The notes: a model not told the origin generated them from the letters alone. 64,000 bases of DNA from Herbaspirillum autotrophicum (GCF_001189915.1 NZ_LFLS01000029.1:1-64000), one strand, 5' to 3'. Positions 45,615 through 55,379 are shown, numbered from the stretch's first letter. Numbers and translations: made by a program.

Positions 45615-46678
45615 TGGTCGAATCTCCTCATGGCGAGGCCGCAGGCGATCAGGTACGACGCTGCGTTGCGTTGCAGTTGCGCCGCCGGGATATGGTTGGC
45701 CAGTTGCATGTCGTGAAACGGGTTGACCAGCATGGTGGGAATCCGGGTATGCGCTTGTACTGCGGCCGCCAGTCCCGGTGTCAGTGCGCCGCCGCCGGAC
45801 AGCAGCAAGCGGTCGGCCTGATTGCACTGGGCTGAGCTGTGCAGCAATTGCATGGCGCGCGCAATTTCCAGCACGGTGCTGTCGAGATAGGGTTGCAACA
45901 CCCGCGCCTGATAATCTGCGGGCAGGTCGGCGGCGATCTTCCGGCTCTCCGCAATATCTTGCGGGAAATCGTAGGTGCGCATGATGGCTTGGGTCAGTTG
46001 CAGGCTGCCGAAATTATGTTCGCGCTCATACAGCACTTCGGTACCGCTCAGCAGCGACAGATGGCTGTACTGTGAGCGAATCTGCAATAACGCCGTCGTT
46101 GCCGGCGGCTGGAGAGCGTCTTGCCGGCGCATCAGCGCGGCCTGGGCGGCGAAGGTATCGATATCGGCTACACGCGGTTTGAGGCCAATGGCTTCGATAA
46201 TGGCGACGCGATCATCGATTTTTTCGGCGCGGGCGACTGCCAGCAAGACATCGATTTCATCGTCGCCATGCGGGCCGATGATATCGAAGTCGAGCCGGAT
46301 TTCGTTGATGGGAAATGGCAGATACTGGGCCGCCGCCGCCTCTACCTGCATCGCCAGTTGCGCCTCCGGCAAACCGGCTGGCAGTCGCAATTTTTTGGTG
46401 ATGACCGATGGCGACGGAATCCCGATGGCGACATGACGTGCATGAGAGCGGCTTTTTTTCCAGAGACGCCGTACGGCGTCGGCGACCTGATCCAGGTGTT
46501 CGATATTGCCGTCGACGATGGCGCCGCGCGCCAATGGCTCGGTGGCGTAACGCTCAAGCCGGAATTGTTGCGGCGAGCGCGAGGTCAGTTCGACCAGTTT
46601 GACGGAACTGGTGCCGATATCCAGTCCGATCAGCGCCGGATGCCTGCGATTGAAGAGGGAGGTCAAATCAAGGGCCAA
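45611..46678 (-). CDS. pilM: Type IV pilus assembly ATPase PilM (actin-like)
   Basis: A 355-residue cytoplasmic actin-like protein. The ATP-binding phosphate loops are IGLDIGTSSVKLVEL (about residues 17-31) and RLLLSGGGALTPGLAAAV near the C-terminus. It binds the PilN N-terminus. First gene of pilMNOPQ, divergent from mrcA across a 300-base shared promoter region. Confidence 0.95.
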   Translation of the reverse strand: MALDLTSLFNRRHPALIGLDIGTSSVKLVELTSRSPQQFRLERYATEPLARGAIVDGNIEHLDQVADAVRRLWKKSRSHARHVAIGIPSPSVITKKLRLPAGLPEAQLAMQVEAAAAQYLPFPINEIRLDFDIIGPHGDDEIDVLLAVARAEKIDDRVAIIEAIGLKPRVADIDTFAAQAALMRRQDALQPPATTALLQIRSQYSHLSLLSGTEVLYEREHNFGSLQLTQAIMRTYDFPQDIAESRKIAADLPADYQARVLQPYLDSTVLEIARAMQLLHSSAQCNQADRLLLSGGGALTPGLAAAVQAHTRIPTMLVNPFHDMQLANHIPAAQLQRNAASYLIACGLAMRRFDH

Positions 46679-46978
46679 GACAATTTCTCCTGAATACGGT
46701 GCAAGGTAGTGCCTGACGAAATTGGATGGGTATGCTGCAGCCGGTCTTGGGAGAGAGGTATTGAAAAGTTGTTATATTTGCAATCAATCCTAGCAATGTT
46801 TGTTGCTCTGTGTAAACAGTGTGGCCCGAAAGTTATTTCTCCTATTTGCAACACATCGTTCGAAACTTATGGCCGGCAACGCTTTCTGAGCAGGCAGAGG
46901 GGGGGCTGAAATGGAGCCCGTCCCGGTGCAAGCCGCTATAATGCGGTGATTGTTATTTTGAATTCCCTCTCCCAGCGC
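46679..46978. promoter_or_regulatory. Divergent promoter region pilM/mrcA
   Basis: 300 bases without a gene. Toward mrcA there is TATAAT at 46937-46942. Toward pilM, the minus strand shows TTTACA followed after 18 bases by TAGGAT (about 46785-46815), a possible sigma-70 promoter. A run of seven G lies at 46899-46905. Confidence 0.5.
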
Positions 46979-49345
46979 ATGTCTTCCCCCGAAACTGTCA
47001 GCAACAAATCCGAAAAACCAACACCGAAACGCCTGCATCCGGCGCTGCGTGTCTTGCTAGCCTGTATCGGGGTAGTGGTGGCGATGGTCTTGATGGGCGT
47101 GCTGGTGCTCGGCTTTGTGGTGACGCTGGCTTATCCCAAGCTGCCGGATCTCGATTCGCTGACCGATTACCGGCCCAAGATCCCGCTGCGGGTGTTTTCG
47201 GCCGATGGGGTGCTGATTGGTGAGTTCGGCGAAGAGCGCCGCAATCTGGTGCACATCAAGGATATTCCTGACTTGATGAAGAAGGCCGTGCTGGCGATTG
47301 AGGATGACCGTTTCTACGAACATGGCGGCGTCGATTATCAAGGCATCATCCGCGCCACGTTTTCCAATCTCTCTGGCGGCGGTGGCGGTGCCAGTACGAT
47401 TACCCAGCAGGTCGCCCGCAATTTCTTCCTGACCAGCAATGAGCCGACCTTCCTGCAAAAAGCGTCCCGCAAATTCTTGTATGAAATTCCGCTGGCCTGG
47501 AAAATCGAAAGCAACCTGACCAAGGATCAGATTCTTGAGGTGTACATGAACCAGATTTATCTGGGACAGCGCGCCTATGGTTTCGCTTCGGCCGCCCAGA
47601 TTTATTTCGGCAAGCAACTCAAGGAGCTGACGATTGCCGAAGCCGCGATGCTGGCCGGTTTGCCGAAAGCGCCGTCGGCCTACAATCCGGTGGTCAATCC
47701 GAAGCGCGCCAATGCGCGTCAGCAATACATCCTGTTGCGCATGCGTCAGCTCGGTTACATCACTGACCAGCAATATCTGCAAGCCAAGGATGAGCAGCTC
47801 AAGATCAAGACCGACAGCACCGCGTTCGGCGTGCATGCCGAGTATGTATCCGAAATGGCGCGGCAGCTGGTGTATGCGCAGTTCAAGGAAGATACCTATA
47901 ACCGTGGCCTGAATGTGTTCACTACGATTACCAAGGCGGATCAGGACGCTGCTTACCTGGCTTTGCGCCGGGGCATCATTGATTACGAACGACGTCACGG
48001 TTATCGCGGTCCGGAAGGCTACATGGAAATCCCGACCACTTCCAAGGAAGAGGCCGACGATGCAATCGAAACCGAGTTGGCGGATCATCCGGACAGCGAT
48101 GATCTGGTAGCCGCCGTGGTGCTGGAAGCAGCGCCGAAAGAAATCGTGGCAGTGCTGGCCACCGGTGACGAAATCCGGATTTCCGGCAGCGGCCTCGGGT
48201 TTGCCACCAATTTGCTCAGCGAAAAAGCGCCGCCGCAAAAACGCATCAAGCGCGGCGCCATCATCCGCGTTTTCCAGGATGGCAAGAACTGGATGATCAC
48301 GCAAATGCCGGAAGTCGAATCGGCGTTCGTTTCGGTCAATCCTGAAGACGGTGCAATCCGGGCGCTGGTGGGCGGTTTCGATTTCAATCGCAACAAGTTC
48401 AATCACGTCACGCAAGCATGGCGTCAGCCGGGCTCATCATTCAAGCCGTTCATTTATTCGTCGTCGCTGGAAAAGGGTTTGTCGCCGGCGACCATCATCA
48501 ATGATGCACCGCTGACGTTCACCCAAACCGGCGGCCAGGTCTGGCAACCGAAGAATTACGGCGGCAAGTTCGAGGGGCCGATCTCGATGCGCCGCGCCTT
48601 GCAGAAATCGATCAATCTGGTGTCGATCCGGATTCTGGAACGGGTCGGCGTCAAGTATGCGCAAGAGTACATTACGCGTTTCGGTTTCGATGCCGACAAG
48701 AATCCGCCGTACCTGACGCTGGCGCTTGGTGCCGGTGCCGTGACGCCGTTGCAGATGGTGGGAGCGTATTCGGTATTTGCCAACGGCGGCTTCAAAACCA
48801 ATCCTTATCTGATCTCGAAGATCACTGACAACAACGGCAATATCTTGTCGCAGGCGCAGCCTGACAAGGCCGGTGATGAAGCCAACCGCGTCATCGATCC
48901 GCGCAACGCGTTTGTCATGGACAGCATGCTGCGTGACGTCGTCAAGCACGGTACGGCGGTCAAGGCGATGGCGCTCAAGCGGACCGATCTGGCCGGCAAG
49001 ACGGGTACCACCAATGATTCTCTGGACGCCTGGTTCGCCGGTTATCAACCGAAGCTGGTGGCGATTGCCTGGATGGGCTACGACCAGCCGAAGAGTCTCG
49101 GCGATCGTGAAACCGGTGGCGGTCTGGCATTGCCGATCTGGATCAGTTACATGCAGAAAGCCTTGAAAGATGCGCCGATGGTGGACCGTACCGTGCCGGC
49201 CGGTTTGCTGGAAGTGAATGGCGAATACTACTACTCGGAATATCCGCCAAGCGCCAGCGTGCATGATCTTGGCATGGGAGATCGCGGCGGTCAGACGCCG
49301 GAAGAAGAAAAGGCCAAGAATCAGGTCAAGAACGAATTGTTCTGA
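46979..49345 (+). CDS. mrcA: Penicillin-binding protein 1A
   Basis: A 788-residue bifunctional peptidoglycan synthase. One N-terminal membrane anchor (about residues 25-50), a GT51 glycosyltransferase with catalytic Glu in AIEDDRFYEHGGVDYQGI and TITQQVARNFFL, an OB-type insert, and a transpeptidase domain with SxxK (SSFK, 486-489), SxN (KSINLV) and KTGT (GKTGTTND). The ATG at 46979 is preferred; a GTG at 46946 would sit right behind the TATAAT. Divergent from pilM, an arrangement conserved in beta- and gammaproteobacteria. Confidence 0.95.
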   Translation: MSSPETVSNKSEKPTPKRLHPALRVLLACIGVVVAMVLMGVLVLGFVVTLAYPKLPDLDSLTDYRPKIPLRVFSADGVLIGEFGEERRNLVHIKDIPDLMKKAVLAIEDDRFYEHGGVDYQGIIRATFSNLSGGGGGASTITQQVARNFFLTSNEPTFLQKASRKFLYEIPLAWKIESNLTKDQILEVYMNQIYLGQRAYGFASAAQIYFGKQLKELTIAEAAMLAGLPKAPSAYNPVVNPKRANARQQYILLRMRQLGYITDQQYLQAKDEQLKIKTDSTAFGVHAEYVSEMARQLVYAQFKEDTYNRGLNVFTTITKADQDAAYLALRRGIIDYERRHGYRGPEGYMEIPTTSKEEADDAIETELADHPDSDDLVAAVVLEAAPKEIVAVLATGDEIRISGSGLGFATNLLSEKAPPQKRIKRGAIIRVFQDGKNWMITQMPEVESAFVSVNPEDGAIRALVGGFDFNRNKFNHVTQAWRQPGSSFKPFIYSSSLEKGLSPATIINDAPLTFTQTGGQVWQPKNYGGKFEGPISMRRALQKSINLVSIRILERVGVKYAQEYITRFGFDADKNPPYLTLALGAGAVTPLQMVGAYSVFANGGFKTNPYLISKITDNNGNILSQAQPDKAGDEANRVIDPRNAFVMDSMLRDVVKHGTAVKAMALKRTDLAGKTGTTNDSLDAWFAGYQPKLVAIAWMGYDQPKSLGDRETGGGLALPIWISYMQKALKDAPMVDRTVPAGLLEVNGEYYYSEYPPSASVHDLGMGDRGGQTPEEEKAKNQVKNELF

Positions 49346-49376
49346 CCGGGTACTGATTGCTTCTCCGGCAAGGCAT

Positions 49377-49408
49377 AAAAAAACGGCAGATCATTCTGCC
49401 GTTTTTTT
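49377..49408. terminator. Bidirectional terminator mrcA/queC
   Basis: A perfect 14-bp stem AAAAAAACGGCAGA (49377-49390) and TCTGCCGTTTTTTT (49395-49408), loop TCAT, between convergent genes. Confidence 0.9.
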
Positions 49409-49433
49409 TCGCCCGTCGTTTGCCGCGTTGGCG

Positions 49434-50168
49434 TCAGGCCCGGGCCACAAATTGCCGGTAGCCACGGGCGCGCAAATCACAGGCGGGACAGGTGCCGCAG
49501 CCATAACCCCAGTCATGCAAGGCGCCGCGTTCACCGAGATAGCAGGTGTGGGTGTCGGCGCGGATCAGGTCGACCAGCGCCTGACCGCCAATCTCCTGCG
49601 CCAGCCGCCAGGTGGCTGCCTTATCGATCCACATCAGCGGCGTTTCAACTTTCAGGCGCGTGGCCATGCCCAGATTGAGGGCGACCTGCAAGGCTTTCAT
49701 CGTGTCGTCGCGGCAATCCGGATAGCCCGAAAAATCGGTTTCGCACATGCCGCCTACCAGTACGTCCAGACCACGACGATACGCCACCGTGGCAGCGACC
49801 GTCATGAACAACAGATTGCGGCCGGGCACGAAGGTATTGGGCAAGCCGTTGTCTTGCATGGTGATGGCGACGTCGCTGGTCAGCGCGGTATCCGAGATGG
49901 CGCTGATCAGCGACAGGTCGATCATGTGATCTTCGCCGAGACGGGTATCCCAGTCAGCGGAAAAGCCGCGCATTTGCTGCAGCAGGGAAGGTCGTACCTG
50001 CAATTCGATGGCATGCCGCTGACCATAGTCGAAACCGATGGTTTCCACCTTGTTGTAGTGTTGCAATGCCCAGGCCAGGCAGGTGGTGGAATCCTGGCCG
50101 CCGCTGAACAGGACCAGGGCGCCGTGCGGCAGGGTTGGCGTAGGAGAAGACATGGAAACTTTCTGCAT
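49434..50168 (-). CDS. queC: 7-cyano-7-deazaguanine synthase
   Basis: A 244-residue ATP-dependent enzyme of queuosine synthesis converting CDG to preQ0. The PP-loop is [18 protein letters not shown]; further motifs are [45 protein letters not shown] and a C-terminal zinc site ([14 protein letters not shown]). The ATG at 50168 overlaps the stop of the DUF3108 gene (ATGA); a second Met at 50153 is possible. No other queuosine gene is nearby. Confidence 0.94.
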   Translation of the reverse strand: MQKVSMSSPTPTLPHGALVLFSGGQDSTTCLAWALQHYNKVETIGFDYGQRHAIELQVRPSLLQQMRGFSADWDTRLGEDHMIDLSLISAISDTALTSDVAITMQDNGLPNTFVPGRNLLFMTVAATVAYRRGLDVLVGGMCETDFSGYPDCRDDTMKALQVALNLGMATRLKVETPLMWIDKAATWRLAQEIGGQALVDLIRADTHTCYLGERGALHDWGYGCGTCPACDLRARGYRQFVARA

Positions 50169-50932
50169 CAGGATTTTTTCTTGGTAACGGCGTCCAGCGT
50201 TTGTTCAATGAAGTCGCCGTCGGGATCGGTAAAGCGCAGGCGGACCGGATACCAGTCTTGTCCCGGTGCCAGCCAGATATCGAGTTTTTGGCCCTGATCA
50301 TCCGGCGGTGGTGCGCGGAAAATGTGCACCGTATTGAGCTCACCCAGTTTGGTTTTGATTTTTTCGCGGTTGACGACCTTGAATGTCCACTGTTCTGCAT
50401 CGCGCGGACCGGCGACGAAGAACTGCCATTCGGAACCGTTCTTGAATTGCGCGGCATTGGCGCGCGCCACCGAGATCAACTGCCAGGTGATGCTGGTGCG
50501 ATCCTGTTCACCGCCCAGCAAGGGATAGTTTTGCTCCGATTGCGAAAAGCCGATGGTTTTGGCATCGCGATTGAAGGTGGTGGTGCTGGCTTCACGGCGC
50601 AAACGCTTTTCCACGAAACTGTTCGGTGCCAGACCAAAACTGTCGATGCCGCCTTCGCTGCTCGAATCCAGAATTTTCCCGAGCAACATGGCGCGGGTTT
50701 CCGCGACTACGCTGTAGCTGTTGCCGTTATTGTTCCATTTGACCAGTGCTTCGCCCTTGAGCGACAGGCCGCTTTGCTTGGCTTCGATGGAATAATTCAG
50801 TTCGGCCGATGGCGGCGGACTGGTCTTGCGTTTGACGGCCGGATGTTCATCGGCGGCGAAGGCCTGGCTGCTGGCGACAACAATCATTGCGGTGCATGCC
50901 AGGCGGGCGAATACGGAGGGAAACAGGGTCAT
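50168..50932 (-). CDS. DUF3108 domain exported protein
   Basis: A 254-residue protein with a signal peptide (about 1-26, ending SQAFAA) and a DUF3108 domain: [91 protein letters not shown] and [28 protein letters not shown]. Function unknown; likely periplasmic. Paralogue of the next gene upstream. Overlaps queC by 1 base-phase (ATGA), so probably co-transcribed with it. Confidence 0.85.
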   Translation of the reverse strand: MTLFPSVFARLACTAMIVVASSQAFAADEHPAVKRKTSPPPSAELNYSIEAKQSGLSLKGEALVKWNNNGNSYSVVAETRAMLLGKILDSSSEGGIDSFGLAPNSFVEKRLRREASTTTFNRDAKTIGFSQSEQNYPLLGGEQDRTSITWQLISVARANAAQFKNGSEWQFFVAGPRDAEQWTFKVVNREKIKTKLGELNTVHIFRAPPPDDQGQKLDIWLAPGQDWYPVRLRFTDPDGDFIEQTLDAVTKKKS

Positions 50933-51061
50933 GGTGGTCCCATCAAAAACGGCGGTTCAGGGCGCCGGAAACGGCTGCCGGGAAGCTTGCATGGCACGCC
51001 GGCCAATGCAGCAAAGGTTCTAGTTTACAGGACTTACGCAAATCTGCCCGGGATGGGACGC

Positions 51062-52174
51062 TCAGGTGCCGGGCGGCAGGCTTTTCAACTTGCTCAGCGA
51101 CATTTCCAGAAAGTCGCCGTTGGTTTCGCTGAAACGCAGGCGCAACGGATACCACTGCTGTTGCGGCGCGAACCAGATATCAAGCTGCTGTTCATACGAG
51201 CCGGGGCGCGGGACCCGCACCACATGCCAGGCGCGTGCAGGACCGGCCGGGACGCGGATATCTTCCTCGCCGATGACTTGCATGCGCCACACCTCGCCGT
51301 CGCGCGGACCGGCGACAAACAGATCGATGGTAGCCCCCGGCGCAAATTTCCCGGGATCGCCACGGCCGATGGCAACCAGTTGCCAGACGACGCTGGCGCG
51401 GTCTTGTTCGCCGCCGACACTGGGGTAGGTATTGGTGGAGGCGGAAAAGCTGATCTGTTTGCGGTCACGGTGGAAATGCGTGTTGGTGGCGGATTTGCGG
51501 ATCCGCTGCTCGGTATACAACTCTGGCGCGACGCCGAATTCATTGATGTCGCCGCTGCTCGAAAAGCGCAGGAAGGTAAAAAAGAAATCTTCTGCTTTGC
51601 CCTCGATGGTGTAGCGGCTGCCATCACTTTTCCAGGTAATGGTGCCGCTGCCATGCACTGCCATATTGTTGTACGTGGCCTGGACGTCGTATTCCAGTGA
51701 GGCCGGGGGCGGCGGATCGACGGTGTAGTGCGTGCCGCCGGGTGCTTCGGGTGTGTCCGCTTTGGGCGGCGTGTCGGCGGCGCTGGTGTCGGCCTTGTCT
51801 GCCGGTGTATTTTCTGCGCTGTCGGCGCTTTCTTCGGTAGCAGCAGTTGCTTTGTCATCGGTGGTGACCGCGCTGGTGGTGGTCGCGATGGCCAGTGTGT
51901 CGCTGGCGACCGGCGCTGGCGCTGGCGGTTGTGGCTTGGGCTTGGGTTTGCGTTTGACTGCCGGCTTGGCCACCGGCAATGATACCGGTTGGGTAGGCGC
52001 CGGCGGCGTGCGCAGGCTGACGCTGATAGTGTTTTCCTGCAGCGCGGCCGGCGCCGGCACCCGGATATGGCGGCCGCCCCAGTTGATGACGAGCAGATGC
52101 AGCAGCACGGTCACTGCAATCAGTGCCGTGATGCGCCACAGTCGTGGTCGTCGGTCAGAGGGGGCTGTGGTCAT
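51062..52174 (-). CDS. DUF3108 domain protein with membrane anchor and Pro/Ala linker
   Basis: A 370-residue protein. One N-terminal membrane helix (about residues 14-32, RITALIAVTVLLHLLVINW), a long Pro/Ala/Lys/Thr-rich linker (about 50-150, including KRKPKPKPQPP), then a DUF3108 domain parallel to the neighbour: LEYDVQATYNNMAVHGSGTITWKSDGSRYTIEG, EQDRASVVWQLVAIGR, LFVAGPRDGEVWRMQV and IWFAPQQQWYPLRLRFSETNGDFLEMSL. The linker recalls TonB-like periplasm-spanning stalks. The ATG at 52174 is preferred over 52228. 129 bases separate it from the downstream paralogue. Confidence 0.85.
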   Translation of the reverse strand: MTTAPSDRRPRLWRITALIAVTVLLHLLVINWGGRHIRVPAPAALQENTISVSLRTPPAPTQPVSLPVAKPAVKRKPKPKPQPPAPAPVASDTLAIATTTSAVTTDDKATAATEESADSAENTPADKADTSAADTPPKADTPEAPGGTHYTVDPPPPASLEYDVQATYNNMAVHGSGTITWKSDGSRYTIEGKAEDFFFTFLRFSSSGDINEFGVAPELYTEQRIRKSATNTHFHRDRKQISFSASTNTYPSVGGEQDRASVVWQLVAIGRGDPGKFAPGATIDLFVAGPRDGEVWRMQVIGEEDIRVPAGPARAWHVVRVPRPGSYEQQLDIWFAPQQQWYPLRLRFSETNGDFLEMSLSKLKSLPPGT

Positions 52175-52273
52175 GGCGTCAGTGTAAACGTATCGGCCCG
52201 CCACGGCGATTGCCAGAACACATTTCAAACATCGTACAATGCGTTTTTTTCAACGCTGGCCTCACTTTCGCCG

Positions 52274-53563
52274 ATGACAATTTTCCCTACCCTCAAGCGG
52301 CTGCCGGCCGTTGCCTTGCTTCTGACTGCTGCCACGGCGATGGCGGCAGCACCGGCCGGTGCGCCAATCCGTATCGGCATGATCGACGGTATGTCAGGCG
52401 CATTTGCCAACGCCGGTGAGGCGGTACAACGCAATATTCAATTCTCCATCGATCTGATCAATGCCAAGGGCGGCGTCAAATTGCCGGATGGCATGCACCC
52501 GCTGCAACTGACGGTATTTGATAACAAGTTGGGCGTGGAAGACTCGCTGGTGCAGTTCCGGCAACTGACCGACCAGCGCATTCCGTTCATGATCGAAGGC
52601 AACAGCTCGGCGGTGGCAGCGGCGCTGATCGATGCCGTCAACAAGCATAATCAGCGCGAACCGCAACAACGCGTGCTGTTTCTCAACTATTCCGCCGTCG
52701 ACCCGGCGCTGACCAATGAGAAATGCAGTTTCTGGCATTTCCGTTTTGATGCCAATGCCGACATGCGCATGCAGGCATTGACCGAAGTGATCAAGGGCGA
52801 TACCAACGCCAAGCGGGTTTATCTGATCGGGCAGGATTACAGTTTCGGCCGTCAGGTGGCCAAGGCGGCGCGCGAGCAATTGGCGCAAAAACGTCCGGAT
52901 ATCGTGATTGCCGGCGAAGAGTTGCATCCGATCGGCAAGATCAAGGATTTTGCGCCTTACATTGCCAAGATCCGCAGCAGCGGTGCCGACACCGTGGTGA
53001 CCGGCAACTGGGGCAACGATCTCACGTTGCTGGTGAAGGCCGCCCGTGATGCCGGTTTCAAAGCCAAGTTCTATACCTTTTATGCCAACGGCCTGGGCGC
53101 GCCGGCCGCAATTGGCGATGCCGGTGTCGGCACCGTGCGCGCGGTAGCGGAATGGCACCCGAATGCCGGTGCCGGCATGCGCGACTCCCCGAGTGATGCT
53201 TTTTATCAGGCGTTTCGCAAGCGTTATCCGCTGGCCAAGGATGATTATGTACACATGCGCATGCACGTCATGATCGATATGCTGGCCAAAGCCATCGAAA
53301 CCGCCAAAAGCACTGACGCGATTGCAGTTGCACGGGCGCTGGAAGGAGCGCATTATCGGAATGCTTTCCATGAGGCCACCATGCGTGCTGCCGATCACCA
53401 GCTGATCCAGCCGTTGTATGTGTCGGTGATGCAAAAACTGGACGGCGGCGGCATACGTTTCGATAACGAAGGCAGCGGTTATGGCTTCAAGACCGAGCGT
53501 TACGTGCCGGCCGCGCAGACCGCCTTGCCGACGACCTGCAAGATGCAACGCGTGGAGCGCTGA
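52274..53563 (+). CDS. Branched-chain amino-acid type ABC substrate-binding protein
   Basis: A 429-residue periplasmic protein with signal peptide (about 1-25, TAATAMAAAP) and the LivJ-like Peripla_BP_6 fold: IRIGMIDGMSGAFANAGEAVQRNIQFSIDLINAKGGVKL, KRVYLIGQDYSFGRQVAKAARE and IRSSGADTVVTGNWGNDLTLLVKAARDAGF. No permease or ATPase genes adjoin, so it is an orphan binding protein. Divergent from the DUF3108 gene. The long upstream extension to 51989 is antisense to that gene and is not coding. Confidence 0.9.
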   Translation: MTIFPTLKRLPAVALLLTAATAMAAAPAGAPIRIGMIDGMSGAFANAGEAVQRNIQFSIDLINAKGGVKLPDGMHPLQLTVFDNKLGVEDSLVQFRQLTDQRIPFMIEGNSSAVAAALIDAVNKHNQREPQQRVLFLNYSAVDPALTNEKCSFWHFRFDANADMRMQALTEVIKGDTNAKRVYLIGQDYSFGRQVAKAAREQLAQKRPDIVIAGEELHPIGKIKDFAPYIAKIRSSGADTVVTGNWGNDLTLLVKAARDAGFKAKFYTFYANGLGAPAAIGDAGVGTVRAVAEWHPNAGAGMRDSPSDAFYQAFRKRYPLAKDDYVHMRMHVMIDMLAKAIETAKSTDAIAVARALEGAHYRNAFHEATMRAADHQLIQPLYVSVMQKLDGGGIRFDNEGSGYGFKTERYVPAAQTALPTTCKMQRVER

Positions 53564-53619
53564 ACGAAATTTACCGTGCAAGTTGTCACGCAAATTCTTG
53601 ATGCAGATTGGAGATATTC

Positions 53620-54384
53620 ATGTTGAACCAAAACAATATGCCGGGTGCAGGTTCTGTTGCCGAGACACTGGAATTCATGAAAAAAATGTGGGGCGGCATG
53701 GGCGCGCCGGCGATGGGAATTCCCTCGTTGTCGGTCGATGAAATCAACAAGAAAATTGCGGACCTGAAAACCGTGGCTTCCTGGCTTGAGCTGAACATGA
53801 GCATGTTGCGCGCCACGATACAGACCATGGAAGTGCAGAGCGCGACGCTCTCGACCTTGCAGGCGATGGGCGCAATCCTGACGCCGCAGCCGGGCGCAGC
53901 CGAACCTGCTGCCGCACCGTCGTTCGGTTTCCCGGCCTGGCCGCCGCAAACGGCCAAGACTTCCGCAGCGCCGGCCGGCGCCGCGCAGAAAGAACCTGAA
54001 CCGGAAATCGAAGAAGAGGATGAGGATTTTCCGATGCCTCCGGAAACTCCGGCGGCGCAGCCAGAGGCGGGCAATCATGCCGGCGCTGCCGAAAGTAGTG
54101 CGGCAGGGATGCCGCCGATTCCGGATTTCCAGGCGGCAATGGGCAATCCGAATGCCTGGTGGAATTTGCTGCAGGACCAGTTCAAGCAAGCGGTCGGCAA
54201 TGCACTGGCCGACCATCATGCCAGCCAGCCCGAGGTCAAACCGAAAGCGCCGGCCAAGGCCAGGGCAAGCGCTGGCGCGAAGGCAAAACCGAAGGCCGCC
54301 GCCTCGCCAAAAGCACGCGCCAAATCGACTGCTGTACAATCGGGGAATCCCAAGCCAGCATCGCGCAAGCCCAGGCCCTCCTGA
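53620..54384 (+). CDS. phaM: PhaM-like polyhydroxyalkanoate granule regulatory protein
   Basis: A 254-residue protein: N-terminal AETLEFMKKMWGGMGAPAMGIPSLSVDEINKKIADLKTVASWLELNMSMLRATIQTMEVQSATLSTLQAMGA, matching the PhaM helical domain of Ralstonia, a Glu-rich acidic patch (PEPEIEEEDEDFP near residue 125), and a Lys/Ala/Pro-rich tail (about 205-254, KPKAPAKARASAGAKAKPKAA) resembling histone-like DNA-binding tails. PhaM activates PHB synthase and tethers granules to the nucleoid. The ATG at 53620 has GGAGA five bases upstream. Confidence 0.8.
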   Translation: MLNQNNMPGAGSVAETLEFMKKMWGGMGAPAMGIPSLSVDEINKKIADLKTVASWLELNMSMLRATIQTMEVQSATLSTLQAMGAILTPQPGAAEPAAAPSFGFPAWPPQTAKTSAAPAGAAQKEPEPEIEEEDEDFPMPPETPAAQPEAGNHAGAAESSAAGMPPIPDFQAAMGNPNAWWNLLQDQFKQAVGNALADHHASQPEVKPKAPAKARASAGAKAKPKAAASPKARAKSTAVQSGNPKPASRKPRPS

Positions 54385-54524
54385 ACGGCGTAAAACTACA
54401 ACACTTCCAGGCGAATCGCGGGGAATTTGTCGTTTGTCATCATGATGAAATCTGCCCGCTTTAGTATGAGGCGGGGAAAAAACTTGGTAGAATCAACAAC
54501 TTAACTCAACTAGGCAAGGTCAGA

Positions 54525-55379
54525 ATGCTGTACCCAGAACTGTTTAAATCGCTTGAACAAGTCCGTTGGAACATGGAAAAAGATATTCCTTGGGACAAGT
54601 TCGATCCATCCATGCTCTCCGACGAGCAGGCACAAACGATTCGGATGAATGCCATTACCGAATGGTCGGCCTTGCCCGCAACCGAGATGTTCTTGCGTGA
54701 TAACCGCGGCGATAGTGACTTTTCTGCATTCATGTCGGTCTGGTTCTTTGAAGAGCAAAAGCATTCGCTGGTCCTGATGGAATATCTGCGCCGCTTCAAG
54801 CCGGAGTTCGTGCCGACCGAAGCCGAGTTGCACAATGTGCGCTTCGAGTTCGACCCGGCGCCGCCGCTGGAAACGCTGATGATGCACTTCTGCGGCGAAA
54901 TTCGCCTCAATCACTGGTATCGGTGTGCCTCCGACTGGCATACCGAGCCAGTCATCAAGCAGATCTACAAGATCATCAGTCAGGATGAAGCACGTCATGG
55001 CGGCGCGTATCTGCGCTACATGAAAAAGGCACTCAACGAAGTCGGCGATACTGCCCGTGCAGCATTTGCCAAGATCGGCGTGCTGATGGCGTCGGCCCGT
55101 CGTACCGAGAAGCCGCTGCATCCGACCAATCTGCACGTCAATCAGGCATTGTTCCCGAACGACACGGTGCAAAGTCGCCTGCCTGATCCGGAATGGCTGG
55201 AGCAATGGCTCGATACCCAGATCAAGTTCGACGGCGAGTGGGAAAAGAAAGTCGTTGACCGTATTCTGCACAACATGTCGCTGCTGTTCGAGCGTACCTT
55301 TGAAACGGTGCAGGAATTGAATCGTTATCGCAAGGAAGTGGTGGCGCGTATCGCGGCGACACAACCTGCAGCAGCCTGA
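54525..55379 (+). CDS. Ferritin-like diiron-type protein
   Basis: A 284-residue helical protein with two diiron signatures, FFEEQKHSLVL (ExxH, about residues 84-90) and ISQDEARHGGAYL (DEARH, about 153-157), plus Glu in HFCGEIRLNHWY and ITEWSALP that could complete the four-helix metal site. This is the ferritin-like superfamily pattern shared by acyl-ACP desaturases and ribonucleotide-reductase-like oxidases. The substrate is unknown. Monocistronic, followed by a terminator. Confidence 0.8.
   Translation: MLYPELFKSLEQVRWNMEKDIPWDKFDPSMLSDEQAQTIRMNAITEWSALPATEMFLRDNRGDSDFSAFMSVWFFEEQKHSLVLMEYLRRFKPEFVPTEAELHNVRFEFDPAPPLETLMMHFCGEIRLNHWYRCASDWHTEPVIKQIYKIISQDEARHGGAYLRYMKKALNEVGDTARAAFAKIGVLMASARRTEKPLHPTNLHVNQALFPNDTVQSRLPDPEWLEQWLDTQIKFDGEWEKKVVDRILHNMSLLFERTFETVQELNRYRKEVVARIAATQPAAA

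Noticed and set aside
47057-48415. 452-residue frame on the minus strand
   Set aside because: Antisense to mrcA; no family pattern, shadow composition.
50201-51700. 499-residue frame on the plus strand
   Set aside because: Antisense to both DUF3108 genes; its length arises because the two paralogues share codon phase effects.
51989-52273. N-terminal extension of the Liv-type binding protein
   Set aside because: Antisense to the DUF3108 gene; the real signal peptide starts at 52274.
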